Counted from the stretch's first letter, positions 16,513 to 27,587 are shown. The stretch is DNA of 64,000 bases from Achromobacter anxifer (GCF_903652925.1 NZ_CAHLAR010000007.1:62001-126000); one strand, 5' to 3'. Made by a program: numbers and translations. The notes: generated by a model not told the origin, from the letters alone.

Positions 16513-17490
16513 GTGGCCTTGTTCATCCTACGCAGACTGATCCAGAGTCTGTTCGTGCTGCTGGCCGTTTCGGTCGTGGTCTTCTTCGCGGTCTATGCCG
16601 TGGGCGACCCGATAGAACTGCTGGTCAGTCCCGAAGCCAGCCAGGCCGCGCGCGAGGCGATGATCGCCCGCCTCGGCCTGGACCTGCCGGTATGGCAGCA
16701 ATACACAGGCTTCCTGTGGCGCGCGCTGCATGGCGACCTGGGCACGTCCTTCGTGCACGGCATCCCCGCCATCGAGCTGATCGTGCAGCGCATCCCCGCC
16801 ACGTTCGAGCTGGTGGTGGTCGCCATCATGCTGACCTGTGTCTTCGGCATTCCGCTGGGACTGATCGCGGGCCTGTACCGCGACCAGCCGCTGGGCCGAG
16901 GCATCATGGCCACCTCGGTGCTGGGCTTCTCGCTGCCGAACTTCTGGCAGGGCATGATGCTGATCCTGCTGTTTGCGGTGTGGCTGGGCTGGCTGCCGGC
17001 CACCGGCCGCGGCGACACGGTCACCGTGCTGGGCGTGCGCCTGTCCATCCTGACCGCCGACGGCTGGTCGCACCTGATCATGCCGGCCATCAACCTGGCG
17101 CTGGCCAACATCGCCCTGGTGCTGCGCCTGACCGCCTCGGGCGTGGTCGAGGCGCGCAGCCAGGACTACGTGAAGTTCGCGCGCGCCAAGGGCGTGAAGC
17201 CGGGCCGCATCGTGCGCCGCCACATCCTGCGCAACATCCTGATCCCCGTGGTCACCGTGATCGGCATGGAGTTCGGCACCCTCATCGCCTACTCCACCAT
17301 CACCGAAACCGTGTTCGCATGGCCAGGCATGGGCAAGCTGCTGATCGACAGCGTCTACCAGCTGGACCGCCCGGTCGTGGTGGCCTACGTGATGCTGGTC
17401 ACCCTGATCTTCGTGATCATCAACCTGGTTGTGGACATCCTGTACGCCACGCTCGATCCGCGCGTGCAGCTCGTGACTCCCGCTCAATAA
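16513..17490 (+). CDS. Dipeptide-type ABC transporter permease (DppB-like)
   Basis: Inner-membrane permease of 325 residues, GTG start after a GGAAA ribosome site. The N-terminal helix (FILRRLIQSLFVLLAVSVVVFF) and the cytoplasmic EAA-type loop (SQDYVKFARAKGVKPGRIVRRHILRN) are typical of the DppB/OppB half. It ends 6 bp before the second permease gene. Together with the next three genes it forms a complete importer using the binding protein at 14832. Confidence 0.9.
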   Translation: MALFILRRLIQSLFVLLAVSVVVFFAVYAVGDPIELLVSPEASQAAREAMIARLGLDLPVWQQYTGFLWRALHGDLGTSFVHGIPAIELIVQRIPATFELVVVAIMLTCVFGIPLGLIAGLYRDQPLGRGIMATSVLGFSLPNFWQGMMLILLFAVWLGWLPATGRGDTVTVLGVRLSILTADGWSHLIMPAINLALANIALVLRLTASGVVEARSQDYVKFARAKGVKPGRIVRRHILRNILIPVVTVIGMEFGTLIAYSTITETVFAWPGMGKLLIDSVYQLDRPVVVAYVMLVTLIFVIINLVVDILYATLDPRVQLVTPAQ

Positions 17491-17496
17491 TCCGCC

Positions 17497-18417
17497 ATGG
17501 CTCAAACTCCGAATCCCGGCCGCACCCGCACCGTCCAGCCCCTGGCTGAGACGCCCAAGCGCGCCTCCATCCTGAAGAAACTGCACGCGCGCCCGACGGT
17601 GCGCGGCTCCGTCATCGCGCTGGCCATCCTGATCATCCTGGTGGTCTTCGCGCCCTACTTCGCGCCGCAGAATCCGTACGACCTGGCCAACCTCTCGCTC
17701 ATGGACGGCCGCCTGGCGCCGCGCCAGGCGCTGATGGACGGCAGCATCGCCTGGCTCGGCACCGACGACCAGGGCCGCGACATGCTCAGCGCCATCCTGT
17801 ATGGCCTGCGCATCAGCCTGATGGTCGGCCTGTCTGCCGTGGTGCTGGCCACCGCCGTGGGCGGCGCCATCGGCCTGGTCGCCGCCTACGTCGGCGGCGT
17901 GGTCGATACCGTGCTCATGCGCATCGTCGACTTCATCCTGGGTTTTCCGACCATCCTGGTGGCGCTGGTGCTGCTGGTGGTATTGGGGCGCGGGGTCGAC
18001 AAGGTGATCCTGGCCCTGGTGCTGGTGCAGTGGGGCCACTACGCGCGCATCATGCGCAGCCGCGCGCTGCAGGAACGCCGCAAGGAATATGTGGAAGCCG
18101 CCGCCAACCTGGGCTACCCGGCCTGGCGCATCATGCTGTTCCACCTGCTGCCCAACTGCCTGGGCCCCGTCATGGTGTTCGCCACCATCCAGATCGCCAC
18201 CGCGATCGCGCTGGAAGCAACGCTGTCGTTCCTGGGCGTGGGCGTGCCCATCACCGAACCTTCGCTGGGCCTGCTGATTTCCAACGGCTTCCAGTACCTG
18301 CTGTCGGGTGACTACTGGATCAGCCTGTTCCCGGGCATCGCCCTGCTGGTGCTGATCCTCTCCATCAATATCGTAGGCGACCGCCTGCGCGAAAGCCTGG
18401 ATCCCCGTCGAGCATGA
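17497..18417 (+). CDS. Dipeptide-type ABC transporter permease (DppC-like)
   Basis: Second permease, 306 residues, with the DppC-type N-terminal tail before the first helix (VIALAILIILVVFAPYFA), the LGTDDQGRDMLSAILYG motif of this family, and an EAA-type loop (ALQERRKEYVEAAANLGYP). Its stop overlaps the ATG of the ATPase gene (ATGA), indicating translational coupling. Confidence 0.9.
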   Translation: MAQTPNPGRTRTVQPLAETPKRASILKKLHARPTVRGSVIALAILIILVVFAPYFAPQNPYDLANLSLMDGRLAPRQALMDGSIAWLGTDDQGRDMLSAILYGLRISLMVGLSAVVLATAVGGAIGLVAAYVGGVVDTVLMRIVDFILGFPTILVALVLLVVLGRGVDKVILALVLVQWGHYARIMRSRALQERRKEYVEAAANLGYPAWRIMLFHLLPNCLGPVMVFATIQIATAIALEATLSFLGVGVPITEPSLGLLISNGFQYLLSGDYWISLFPGIALLVLILSINIVGDRLRESLDPRRA

Positions 18418-19393
18418 GCGAAATCCTTCTAGACGTGCGCGGCCTGCGCACCGCATTCCATACCGAAGCCGGCGCCTGGCTGGCGGTCGACGGCGTCGAC
18501 CTGACCGTGCGCCGCGGCGAGATCGTCGGCCTGGTCGGCGAATCGGGTTCCGGCAAATCCGTCACCGGCTTCTCGCTGCTGGGCCTGATCGACCCGCCCG
18601 GGGAAGTCGTGGACGGCGAGGTGAAGTTCAAGGGCACGGACCTGCGCAAGCTGAGCGAAGAGCAGATGCGCCAGCTGCGCGGCAACCGCATCGCCATGAT
18701 CTTCCAGGATCCCCTGATGACGCTCAATCCGGTGCTGCGCATCGGCGAGCAGATGATGGAAGCCATCCTGACCCACGAAGACGTGCCGCGCGCCGAGGCC
18801 GAGGAACGCTGCCGCGAAGCGCTTGCCATGGTTGGTATTCCTTCGCCGGAAAAGCGCCTGAAGAGCTATCCGCACGAATTCTCGGGCGGCATGCGCCAGC
18901 GCGTGGCGATCGCGATCGCCATGCTGAACAAGCCCGACCTGATCATCTGCGACGAGCCGACCACGGCGCTGGACGTCACCATCCAGGGCCAGATCCTCTA
19001 TCGCATGCAGGAGATCTGCCGCGAGCACAACACGGCGCTGATCTGGATCACCCACGATCTGGGCGTGGTGGCCGAACTGGCCGACCGCGTGGCCGTGATG
19101 TACGCCGGCCGCATCGTCGAAAGCGGCCCGGTCGAAGAAGTGCTGGACGCACCGCGCCACCCCTATACCAAGGGCCTGCTGGACTCGATGCCCGGCGCCA
19201 CCCAGCCCGGCGCGCGCCTGCACCAGATCAACGGCATGGCGCCCAGCCTGGCCGGCCGCCCCTCGGGCTGTCCGTTCCGGCCGCGCTGCACCAGCGCCGT
19301 CACCCGCTGCACCGAACAAGCCCCCACCGTTACCACCGAAGGCGCGCGCAACTACCGCTGCTACGTGCCGATTACCCGCGAGGCCCAGCCGGT

Positions 19394-19397
<4 letters not shown>
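18414..19397 (+). CDS. Dipeptide-type ABC transporter ATP-binding protein (DppD-like)
   Basis: ATPase subunit, 327 residues. Walker A is GESGSGKS, the Q-loop lies in [12 protein letters not shown], the signature is FSGGMRQRV, and Walker B is [12 protein letters not shown]. The C-terminal extension with CPFRPRC and a later cysteine is the oligopeptide-transporter ATPase C-terminal domain, which in related proteins can hold an iron-sulfur cluster. It overlaps both neighbours by ATGA junctions. Confidence 0.92.
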
Positions 19398-20403
<1,006 letters not shown>

Positions 20404-20404
<1 letters not shown>

Positions 20405-21309
20405 TGAAACCCTCCGAGATGTCCAACGTCGACCGCATCGTCTCCGAACTGGGCCATGCCGGCCGCAACGCCATCCTGTATGTGGACGAGGACCGCAATT
20501 CCGACCGTCCCTTCAAGCTCCAGACCTACCGCCCCTACGGCCACACGCCCGACTGCCCGGTGGTCATCGTGCAGCACGGCGTGCTGCGCAACGGCGATGA
20601 GTACCGCGACTTCTGGGTCGACGCCGCCGACAAGCACAAGCTCCTGATCGTGGCGCTGACCTTCTCCAACGAGATCTGGCCCGGCGTGGAAAGCTACAAC
20701 AACGGCCGCGTGTTCTCGGCCGGCGGCAATCCGCGTCACGTCGACGGCTGGACCTACGCGCTGGTGGGCAACGTCATCAAGGACCTGATCGCAGCGGAAA
20801 TCACCGACGGCCAGAACGTCTACATGTTCGGCCATTCCGCCGGCGGCCAGTTCGTGCACCGCCTGATGAGCAGTCAGTCGCATGCGCCGTTCAAGGCCGT
20901 GGCCGCGGGCAACCCGGGCTGGTACACGCTGCCGACCTTCGACCATCCCTTCCCCGAAGGCATGGACGGCGTCGGCCTGACCGAGGACCACCTGGTCAAG
21001 CTGCTGGCCTACCCGATGACCATCCTGGCGGGCGACAAGGACATCGCCACCGACGATCCCAACCTGCCGTCCGAACCCGCCGCCATGCGCCAGGGCCCGC
21101 ACCGCTTTGCGCGCGCCCAGAACTACTTCGAGTTCGGCCGCAAGGAAGCGGAGCGTCGCGGCGTGCCGTTCGGCTGGAAGCTGCAGGTCGTGCCCGGCAT
21201 CGGCCATGACGGCCGCGCCATGTCCGCCGTCTGCGCCAGCATCTGGTTCGACGGCAAGATGCCCGACGACGCCGAACTGGCCCGCCTGGCCGGCCAGCAG
21301 GTCGCCTGA
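20404..21309 (+). CDS. Alpha/beta hydrolase
   Basis: Cytoplasmic serine hydrolase of 301 residues. The nucleophile elbow is GHSAGG (S145), an oxyanion-type QHGVLRNG precedes it (about residues 57-64), an acidic loop AGDKDIAT follows, and the histidine is in PGIGHDGRAM. No signal peptide. The TGATG junction with the DppF-like gene places it in the same transcript, so it likely hydrolyses an imported ester, amide or peptide-like compound. Substrate not readable from sequence. Confidence 0.8.
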
Positions 21310-21348
21310 ACGCCTTCACTTTTTTCGTTGCAGATATCCGATACCGTC

Positions 21349-22479
21349 ATGTCCAACACCCAGAGCACTGAACAGATCGTCGCCGGCATCAAGAGCTGGC
21401 TGCAATGCGAATCGCCCTCCAACTTTCCTGACGGCATCGCCGCGATGGCGCGCATCATCGCCGACTACGCCGCGGCCGCCGGCCTGACGGTCGAGCTGTC
21501 GTCGCTGGGCCCCACCACGGGCCCGCTGCTGTATGCCACCAACCGCGCCCCCGGCGACACGCGCCCCGGTATCCTGATCCTGGCGCACATGGACACGGTG
21601 CACCCCGTGGGCACGCTGCTGGAGAACCCGGTGCGCATCGAAGGCGACCGTCTCTATGGTCCCGGCGGCTACGACATGAAGGCCGGCATCTACCTGGCCT
21701 TGACGGCCCTGTCCGGCGTGGCGCGTCCCGGCGCGACCCGCCTGCCGGTGGACTTCCTGGTGGTGCCGGACGAAGAAACCGGCAGCCATGCCTCGCGCAC
21801 GCACATCGAGCGCTTCGCCGCCAACGCCAAGTACGCGCTGGTCTGCGAACCGGCGCGCCCCAACGGCGGCAAGTGCGTCACCGCGCGCAAGGGCACCGGC
21901 ATGCTGAACCTGAACGTCAAGGGCCGCCCGGCGCACGCCGGCATGCAACATGAAAAGGGCCGCAGCGCGATCCGCGAAATGGCGCACCAGGTGCTGGCGC
22001 TGGAAGCCATGACCGACTACGAGCGCGGCATCACCGTCAGCGTCGGCACCATCGCCGGCGGCACCGTGACCAATACCGTGCCGGCGCTGTGCCGCTGCGT
22101 GGTCGACTTCCGCGTGCCCGACATGGGCGCCGCCGAAGACGTGCTGCGCCGCATGCGCGAACTGTGCGCGGTGGGTCCGGACGTCGAGCTCGACATCGAC
22201 GTGGAACTGAACCGCCCGCCCATGGTGAAGACCGAAGCCGCCGCCGATCTGCTGGCGCTGGTGCAGGGCTACGCCGAACGCGCCGGCTTCCTGCTGGAAG
22301 ACGCGCCCATGACGGGCGGCGGCAGCGACGCAAACTTCACGTCCGCCATGGGCATCCCGACGCTGGACGGCCTGGGCGCCGATGGCGACGGCGCGCACAC
22401 CTTGAACGAGTACATCCTGGTTTCGACGCTGGAACAGCGCATGAAATTCTGGGAACTGCTGTTGAAGGAACTGGCGTAA
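21349..22479 (+). CDS. M20 family metallopeptidase (carboxypeptidase G2-like)
   Basis: Di-zinc exopeptidase or amidohydrolase, 376 residues. Metal and catalytic residues are in LAHMDTVHPVG, GPGGYDMKAG and VPDEETGS, with a late histidine in GDGAHTLNEY. The dimerisation domain contains GRPAHAGMQHEKGRSAI. The ATG at 21349 is used instead of an in-frame TTG 21 bases upstream. Members of this branch split C-terminal glutamate or other amino acids from acylated or peptide substrates. It follows the hydrolase gene by 39 bp on the same strand and completes a set of three hydrolases with one importer. Confidence 0.88.
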   Translation: MSNTQSTEQIVAGIKSWLQCESPSNFPDGIAAMARIIADYAAAAGLTVELSSLGPTTGPLLYATNRAPGDTRPGILILAHMDTVHPVGTLLENPVRIEGDRLYGPGGYDMKAGIYLALTALSGVARPGATRLPVDFLVVPDEETGSHASRTHIERFAANAKYALVCEPARPNGGKCVTARKGTGMLNLNVKGRPAHAGMQHEKGRSAIREMAHQVLALEAMTDYERGITVSVGTIAGGTVTNTVPALCRCVVDFRVPDMGAAEDVLRRMRELCAVGPDVELDIDVELNRPPMVKTEAAADLLALVQGYAERAGFLLEDAPMTGGGSDANFTSAMGIPTLDGLGADGDGAHTLNEYILVSTLEQRMKFWELLLKELA

Positions 22480-22486
22480 GCAGCCC

Positions 22487-23488
22487 TTGCCGTCCCTGAA
22501 GGCCGTCCGCCGGCTGCTGCCGGCGCACGTGTTCGCCGCGCATGCCGTGATCGCGGCGGGCGCGGCGTGCGCGCACGCGGGGGAAGCCGAGCCGGCCCGC
22601 GACCTGCTCGCCAACCGGCCGACCAGTCCCGCGCCGGCGCAGCCGGGCTGGCTGATCGCGGTCGACAACTGGCAGACGCTGGAAGGCGGCGCCAACGTGA
22701 ACCGCATCAAGCAGCGCACCACCGGCGTCTATGGCGGCGGCGAGTTCGAGGCGGGCGCCGGCTGGCGCCTGGGCGGCGCGCTGGGCGCCACCCGCAGCCG
22801 TGTCCGCATCGACGCCGCCGATCTCCGCCTGGATGTCTACAGCTATACCGCCGGCGTCTACGGCAAGCGGTCGTTCCTGGCCGGCGCCGGCAAGCTGAAC
22901 CTGCTGGCAGGCGCCTCTTACACCTGGCACGACATCGACACCAAGCGGCATTTCGAAATGCCCGGCGTCATCCCCCGGCAAACGCTGACCGCCGACCTCA
23001 GCGCCTATACCGCGCAGGTCTTCTCCGAACTGGGCTACGAACTGCCGCTGTCCGGAATCGCCAGCATCGAACCGTTTGCCGGCGCTGCCTGGCGCAATGT
23101 GCGCACGCGCGGCTTCAGCGAATCGGGCGGCTCGACGGCGCTGTCCGCCGACGCCGGCCGCATCGTCCAGACCACGGCAACGCTAGGCGTGCGCGGGCAG
23201 GCCGGCTTCGTGCTGGGACCTACCGTGGGCAGGCTGCACGCCACGCTGGGCTGGCGCGGGGCGTTCGGCGACGTGCAGCCCGAAACCACCCTGGCCCTGG
23301 ACGGCGGCAGCGTGCTGACCGTGACCGGCGCGCCAATCTCCCGGTCCGCCGCGCTGGCAGGCGTGGGCGCCGAACTGGCCGTGTCGCGCTCGGCCGTCAT
23401 CGGGCTGGCCTACGGCGGCCAGTACGGCGGCGGCAGCCGCGAGCACACGGGTTCGCTGAGCCTGCGCTGGGCCTTCGGCAGTCTCTGA
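22487..23488 (+). CDS. Passenger-less autotransporter beta-barrel protein
   Basis: Outer-membrane protein of 333 residues that consists almost only of an autotransporter translocator domain. A signal peptide is visible (K5, R8R9, hydrophobic 10-28, AHA cleavage near residue 31). The beta-domain begins near W55 with WLIAVDNWQTLEGGAN, continues through VYGGGEFEAGAGWRLGGALG and alternating amphipathic strands, and ends LSLRWAF plus a three-residue tail. Only about 23 residues lie between signal peptide and barrel, so there is no passenger. The start is probably the TTG at 22487, 8 bp after the M20 stop; no strong ribosome site is seen, so coupling to the upstream gene is likely. It could be a remnant or a barrel recruited as a porin-like channel. 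Confidence 0.75.
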   Translation: MPSLKAVRRLLPAHVFAAHAVIAAGAACAHAGEAEPARDLLANRPTSPAPAQPGWLIAVDNWQTLEGGANVNRIKQRTTGVYGGGEFEAGAGWRLGGALGATRSRVRIDAADLRLDVYSYTAGVYGKRSFLAGAGKLNLLAGASYTWHDIDTKRHFEMPGVIPRQTLTADLSAYTAQVFSELGYELPLSGIASIEPFAGAAWRNVRTRGFSESGGSTALSADAGRIVQTTATLGVRGQAGFVLGPTVGRLHATLGWRGAFGDVQPETTLALDGGSVLTVTGAPISRSAALAGVGAELAVSRSAVIGLAYGGQYGGGSREHTGSLSLRWAFGSL

Positions 23489-23569
23489 AAACCGCATTCC
23501 GCCGTCGCGGAATCCGGCCCCTTTTCGCCTTAGAATTACCCTCCCAGTCTGCGCATTTCTTCTTTCATC

Positions 23570-24553
23570 ATGTCCGATTCCCCCCTGCCCCTCGGCGCCA
23601 TCGCCTATGGCGTCGCCACGCTGGCCGCCGACGGCGCTGTGCTGGACACCTGGTATCCACGCCCCTCGCTGGCCGACAACTCGCCAGCCAGCGGGACCCG
23701 CCACCTGTCGCCCGAGGAAGCCCGCGCCGCACTGGGCGAACACGTGCCCACCGCGCTGATCCGCGACACCCGCCGCAAGGTCGACATCGTCGCGGTGCGC
23801 ACCGCCATCGCGTCGCTGGACGAACCGCCGGCCGACGCGTACGACGCCTATCTGCGCCTGCACCTGCTCAGCCACCGGCTGATCCGCCCGCACGGCGCCA
23901 ACCTGGACGGCCTGTTCAACGTGCTGTCCAACGTGGCCTGGACCTCGGCCGGCCCCTGCGCGGTCGACCAGGTGGACGCGCTGCGCTGGCATCTGCGCGC
24001 CTCCGGCCAGATCCTGGAGATCCGCGGCGTCGACAAGATTCCCCGCATGACCGACTACGTGATGCCCAGCGGCGTGCGCATCGCCGATACGGCGCGCGTG
24101 CGGCTGGGCGCGCACCTGTCGCCCGGCACCACGGTGCTGCATGAGGGCTTCTGCAATTTCAATGCCGGCACGCTGGGCGCGTCCATGGTCGAAGGCCGCA
24201 TCAGCGCCGGCGTCATCGTCGACGACGGCAGCGACATCGGCGGCGGCGCGTCCATCATGGGCACCATGTCCGGCGGCGGCAAGCAGGTGGTGTCCATCGG
24301 CAAGCGCTGCCTGCTGGGCGCTAACTCCGGCATCGGCATTTCGCTAGGCGACGATTGCGTGGTGGAAGCCGGCTGCTACATCACCGCCGGCACGCGCGTG
24401 CTGACACCGGAGGGCGCCGTGGTGAAGGCGGTGGCGCTGGCGGGCCAGCACGGCCTGCTGTTCCGCCGCAATTCGCAGACCGGCGCCGTGGAATGCCTGG
24501 TGCGCACCGCCGCCTGGGGCACGCTGAACCCGGATCTGCATACGGGGCACTGA
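23570..24553 (+). CDS. dapD: 2,3,4,5-tetrahydropyridine-2,6-dicarboxylate N-succinyltransferase
   Basis: Succinyl-CoA-dependent step of lysine and meso-diaminopimelate synthesis. The 327-residue protein is the longer DapD form with a substantial N-terminal domain and a left-handed beta helix. Hexapeptide-type repeats run from about residue 165 (PSGVRIADTARVRLGAHLSPGT) through GVIVDDGSDIGGGASIMG, IGKRCLLGANSGIGISLGDDCVVEAG. The motif FNAGTLGASMVEGRIS is characteristic of this enzyme. Other dap genes are not adjacent. It converges on the amidotransferase gene with an 8-bp gap; the inverted repeat CTGAC/GTCAG (24550-24565) spans both stops. Confidence 0.88.
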   Translation: MSDSPLPLGAIAYGVATLAADGAVLDTWYPRPSLADNSPASGTRHLSPEEARAALGEHVPTALIRDTRRKVDIVAVRTAIASLDEPPADAYDAYLRLHLLSHRLIRPHGANLDGLFNVLSNVAWTSAGPCAVDQVDALRWHLRASGQILEIRGVDKIPRMTDYVMPSGVRIADTARVRLGAHLSPGTTVLHEGFCNFNAGTLGASMVEGRISAGVIVDDGSDIGGGASIMGTMSGGGKQVVSIGKRCLLGANSGIGISLGDDCVVEAGCYITAGTRVLTPEGAVVKAVALAGQHGLLFRRNSQTGAVECLVRTAAWGTLNPDLHTGH

Positions 24554-24561
24554 CAGGCCGG

Positions 24562-25416
24562 TCAGGCCCCCGGCGGCACCGGCGCAAACCGGTAATGCGC
24601 CACCGAACCGCCGCCCGCGATGATAGCGGTGGCTTCGGGCACTTCCTCCCAGGCGCCGGGCATCTCGGTCAGGGGCTCCGACAACAGCAGGAAGGCATCG
24701 TCGTCCAGCGCCGCGATCTGCGGATTGTCGGGATACAGCTGGCGCAGATGGCTCACGCAGGTGTTATGGAACAGCGTGCGCGAATCCGCCTCGCTGGAAT
24801 AGCGCACCGCGATCAGGCGCTGGCCGTCCAGCGCGCAGACCGTCATGTTGATCGGCTGCGCCACGCCATGGCGCCTGCCGGTCTCTTCCACCGCCCCCAC
24901 CATGCGGGCCAGCGCCTGCAGCGGGTCTTCCTCCAGGCCAAAGCTCAGCGCCAGCAGGAACATCACCTCTGAATCCGTGGAGCCTTCCAGCGAACCGAAA
25001 TACGCGGGCGCGATCATCAGCATCAAGTCGCGCCTGAGCAGCGGATAGTCGCGGATGACGCCGTTGTGCACGAACAGCCACTGGCCGTGGCGGAACGGAT
25101 GGCAGTTGGTTTCCTGCGCCGGCGTATCGGTGGCGGCGCGGATGTGCGCCACGAACAGCGGCGCGTGGATGGCCCGCGCGGCCTCGCGCAAGTTGCGGTC
25201 GTTCCAGGCCGGATGCACGCTGCGGTAGCGGAACGGCGGTTCCAGCGGCTGGCCTTCGCGCTGGCGGCCGTACCAGCCCAGGCCAAACCCGTCGCCGTTG
25301 GTGGTGGTGGCGCCCAGGCGCGAATGCAGGCTCTGGTCGATCAAGGAGTGCTTGGCCTTGAACAACACGCTCTCCATCTGTATGGGACTACCGGTATAAG
25401 CCAGCCAGCGACACAT
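24562..25416 (-). CDS. Class II glutamine amidotransferase (YafJ-like)
   Basis: Ntn-hydrolase-fold amidotransferase domain, 284 residues, that would release ammonia from glutamine using the N-terminal cysteine. After removal of Met the protein starts CRWLAYTG, placing Cys2 as nucleophile. Other family markers are LGWYGRQREG, HIRAATDTPAQETNCHPF, FVHNGVIRDY and GSTDSEVMF. There is no attached synthetase domain, as in YafJ-type proteins, whose physiological role is not settled. It stands alone and is convergent with dapD. Confidence 0.85.
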   Translation of the reverse strand: MCRWLAYTGSPIQMESVLFKAKHSLIDQSLHSRLGATTTNGDGFGLGWYGRQREGQPLEPPFRYRSVHPAWNDRNLREAARAIHAPLFVAHIRAATDTPAQETNCHPFRHGQWLFVHNGVIRDYPLLRRDLMLMIAPAYFGSLEGSTDSEVMFLLALSFGLEEDPLQALARMVGAVEETGRRHGVAQPINMTVCALDGQRLIAVRYSSEADSRTLFHNTCVSHLRQLYPDNPQIAALDDDAFLLLSEPLTEMPGAWEEVPEATAIIAGGGSVAHYRFAPVPPGA

Positions 25417-25523
25417 GGCGCGCTCCTTCGATCAGCGGGGTTGCCGCGCCCGGACTGCGGGGCCGGCGCAGTCCAGTGTAGGAGCAGGCCGCGGCTTTCC
25501 ACAAGCGCGGCCCTGACCGGTCC

Positions 25524-27587
25524 CTATTTCTTCAGCAGCGCCTTCAGCATAGCCATGCGCTCCTTGGGATTCATCGCGGCGGTAGCGGCGTCTTCCTGCA
25601 TGCGCACGTCGCCCAAGCCCATTTCCTCGATGAAGCGCGAAGGCTCGCGCACCAGGTCCTCGCGCGCACGGCGGCGGCGCTTGCACCAGCTGAGGTTCAG
25701 GCTGCGCTGCGCGCGCGTGATGCCCACGTACATCAGCCGCCGCTCTTCCTGGATGCGCGAGGCCAGGTTCTCGGCCGCGCGCGCCGGATCGCCGACCTCG
25801 TCGTCCTTGCCCAGGTGGGGCAGCAAACCTTCTTCGACGCCCGCCAGGTACACGTGCGGATACTCCAGGCCCTTGGACGCGTGCAGGGTGGACATCTTCA
25901 CCGCGTCGGGCTCTTCTTCCTCGCCGCGCTCCAGCATGGTGACCAGCGCCACGTGCTGCACCAGGTCGAACAGTGTCATGTTGTCTTCTTCGGCCTTGCG
26001 CTTGAGCCATCCGGTCAGCTCCAGCACGTTCTGCCAGCGCGTCTGCGCGGGCCGCTCCTCGAACAGCTCATACAGATGGCGCTCGTACTGGATGGCTTCC
26101 AGCAGATCGTCCAGCAGCGCACCCGCGGGCTCGGCCGGCGCGGCGTTCTTGGCATCGGCGGCGCCGCGGCCGGCGCGCCACTGCATGCGGCGGATGAACT
26201 CGGTGAAGGTGCGCAGCGGCTCCAGCTGCCGCGGAGCCAGCAGGCTTTCCAGGCCGGTCTCGGCCACTGCCGCCAGCAGCGACAGCTCACGGCTGGCGGC
26301 GTACTGACCCAGCGTCTGCAAGGTGGCCTGGCCGATGCCGCGCTTGGGCGTGGTGGCCGCGCGGATGAAGGCCGGGTCGTCGTCATCGTTGGCCAGGATG
26401 CGCAAATAGGCCAGCACGTCGCGCACTTCGGTCTTGTCGAAAAAACTCTGCCCGCCCGAGATCGTGTACGGGATCTTCAAGTTGCGCAGCGCCTGTTCCA
26501 GGATGCGCGACTGATGGTTGCTGCGGTAGAGGATGGCGAAATCCTTCCACTGCGCTTGGCGCTCGAAGCGCGAGGCCGACACCTTCATCGCAATGGATTC
26601 GGCCTCCTGCTCCTCGCCGTCCATGGCCGATACCAGGATGGGTTCGCCCACGCCCAGGTCGGACCACAGCTTCTTGTCGAACAGCTTGGGATTCTTTTCG
26701 ATCACCTGGTTCGCGGCGGCCAGGATGCGCTGCACCGAACGGTAGTTCTGCTCCAGCTTGATCAGCTTGATATTGGGGTAATCGGTGGTCAGCTTGGCCA
26801 GGTTTTCGATGGTCGCGCCGCGCCAGGCGTAGATGGCCTGGTCGTCGTCTCCCACCGCCGTAAACATGGCGCGCGTGCCGGTCAGCAGCTGCACCAGGCG
26901 GTACTGGCACACGTTGGTGTCCTGGTACTCATCCACCAGCAGGTAGCGCACGCGGTTCTGCCAGCGGGTGCGCACCTCTTCGTTGTTGGCCAGCAGCAGC
27001 GCCGGAATGCGAATCAGGTCGTCGAAGTCCACCGCCTGGTAGGCGGCCAGCGTGGCGGCGTAGCTGCGGTAGACGTTGGCCGCTTCCACGTCGGCCGGCG
27101 TGATGGCTTCGCGCGCGGCGTCGTCCGGCTCCATCAGCCCGTTCTTCCACAGCGAGATGATGCCCTGCACGTGGCGCAGCCGGGCCTTGTCGGTGGTGTT
27201 CAACAGCTCCTGGATGATGGCCATGGCATCGTCGGCGTCCAGGATGGAAAACGTGGGCTTCAGGCCCGCGTTGCGCGCTTCCTCGCGCAGCATCTTCACG
27301 CCCAGCGAGTGGAAGGTGCTGATGATCAGGCCCTTGGAGAGCTTGCGGTCCACCAGCGTCTTGACGCGCTCGTCCATCTCGCGCGCGGCCTTGTTGGTGA
27401 AGGTCAGCGCCACCACGTTGCGCCCCATGTAGCCGCATTCGCGCAGCAGGTAGGCGATCTTCTGCGTGATCACGCGCGTCTTGCCGCTGCCGGCGCCGGC
27501 CAGCACCAGGCAGGGGCCGTCCAGGTAAAGCACCGCTTCGCGTTGAGCGGGGTTCATGCCTTGGGCTATAGGTTCGCTGGCGGACAT
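25524..27587 (-). CDS. rep: Rep/UvrD-type ATP-dependent DNA helicase
   Basis: Superfamily 1A 3'-5' helicase of 687 residues, close to E. coli Rep in length. Motif I is LAGAGSGKT (residues 29-37), Ia TFTNKAAREM, II LLVDEYQDTN, III GDDDQAIYAWRGA, IV LEQNYRS, V STLHASKGLEYPHVYLAGVEEGLLPH, and VI EERRLMYVGITRA. Start at the ATG at 27587 gives MSASEPIAQGMNPAQREAVL, with the usual NPAQREAV near the N-terminus. Rep removes proteins ahead of forks and aids restart; priA lies just upstream on the same strand, 208 bp away, so two replication-restart helicases are neighbours. Rep is favoured over UvrD by length and the YLDGP start. Confidence 0.85.
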   Translation of the reverse strand: MSASEPIAQGMNPAQREAVLYLDGPCLVLAGAGSGKTRVITQKIAYLLRECGYMGRNVVALTFTNKAAREMDERVKTLVDRKLSKGLIISTFHSLGVKMLREEARNAGLKPTFSILDADDAMAIIQELLNTTDKARLRHVQGIISLWKNGLMEPDDAAREAITPADVEAANVYRSYAATLAAYQAVDFDDLIRIPALLLANNEEVRTRWQNRVRYLLVDEYQDTNVCQYRLVQLLTGTRAMFTAVGDDDQAIYAWRGATIENLAKLTTDYPNIKLIKLEQNYRSVQRILAAANQVIEKNPKLFDKKLWSDLGVGEPILVSAMDGEEQEAESIAMKVSASRFERQAQWKDFAILYRSNHQSRILEQALRNLKIPYTISGGQSFFDKTEVRDVLAYLRILANDDDDPAFIRAATTPKRGIGQATLQTLGQYAASRELSLLAAVAETGLESLLAPRQLEPLRTFTEFIRRMQWRAGRGAADAKNAAPAEPAGALLDDLLEAIQYERHLYELFEERPAQTRWQNVLELTGWLKRKAEEDNMTLFDLVQHVALVTMLERGEEEEPDAVKMSTLHASKGLEYPHVYLAGVEEGLLPHLGKDDEVGDPARAAENLASRIQEERRLMYVGITRAQRSLNLSWCKRRRRAREDLVREPSRFIEEMGLGDVRMQEDAATAAMNPKERMAMLKALLKK

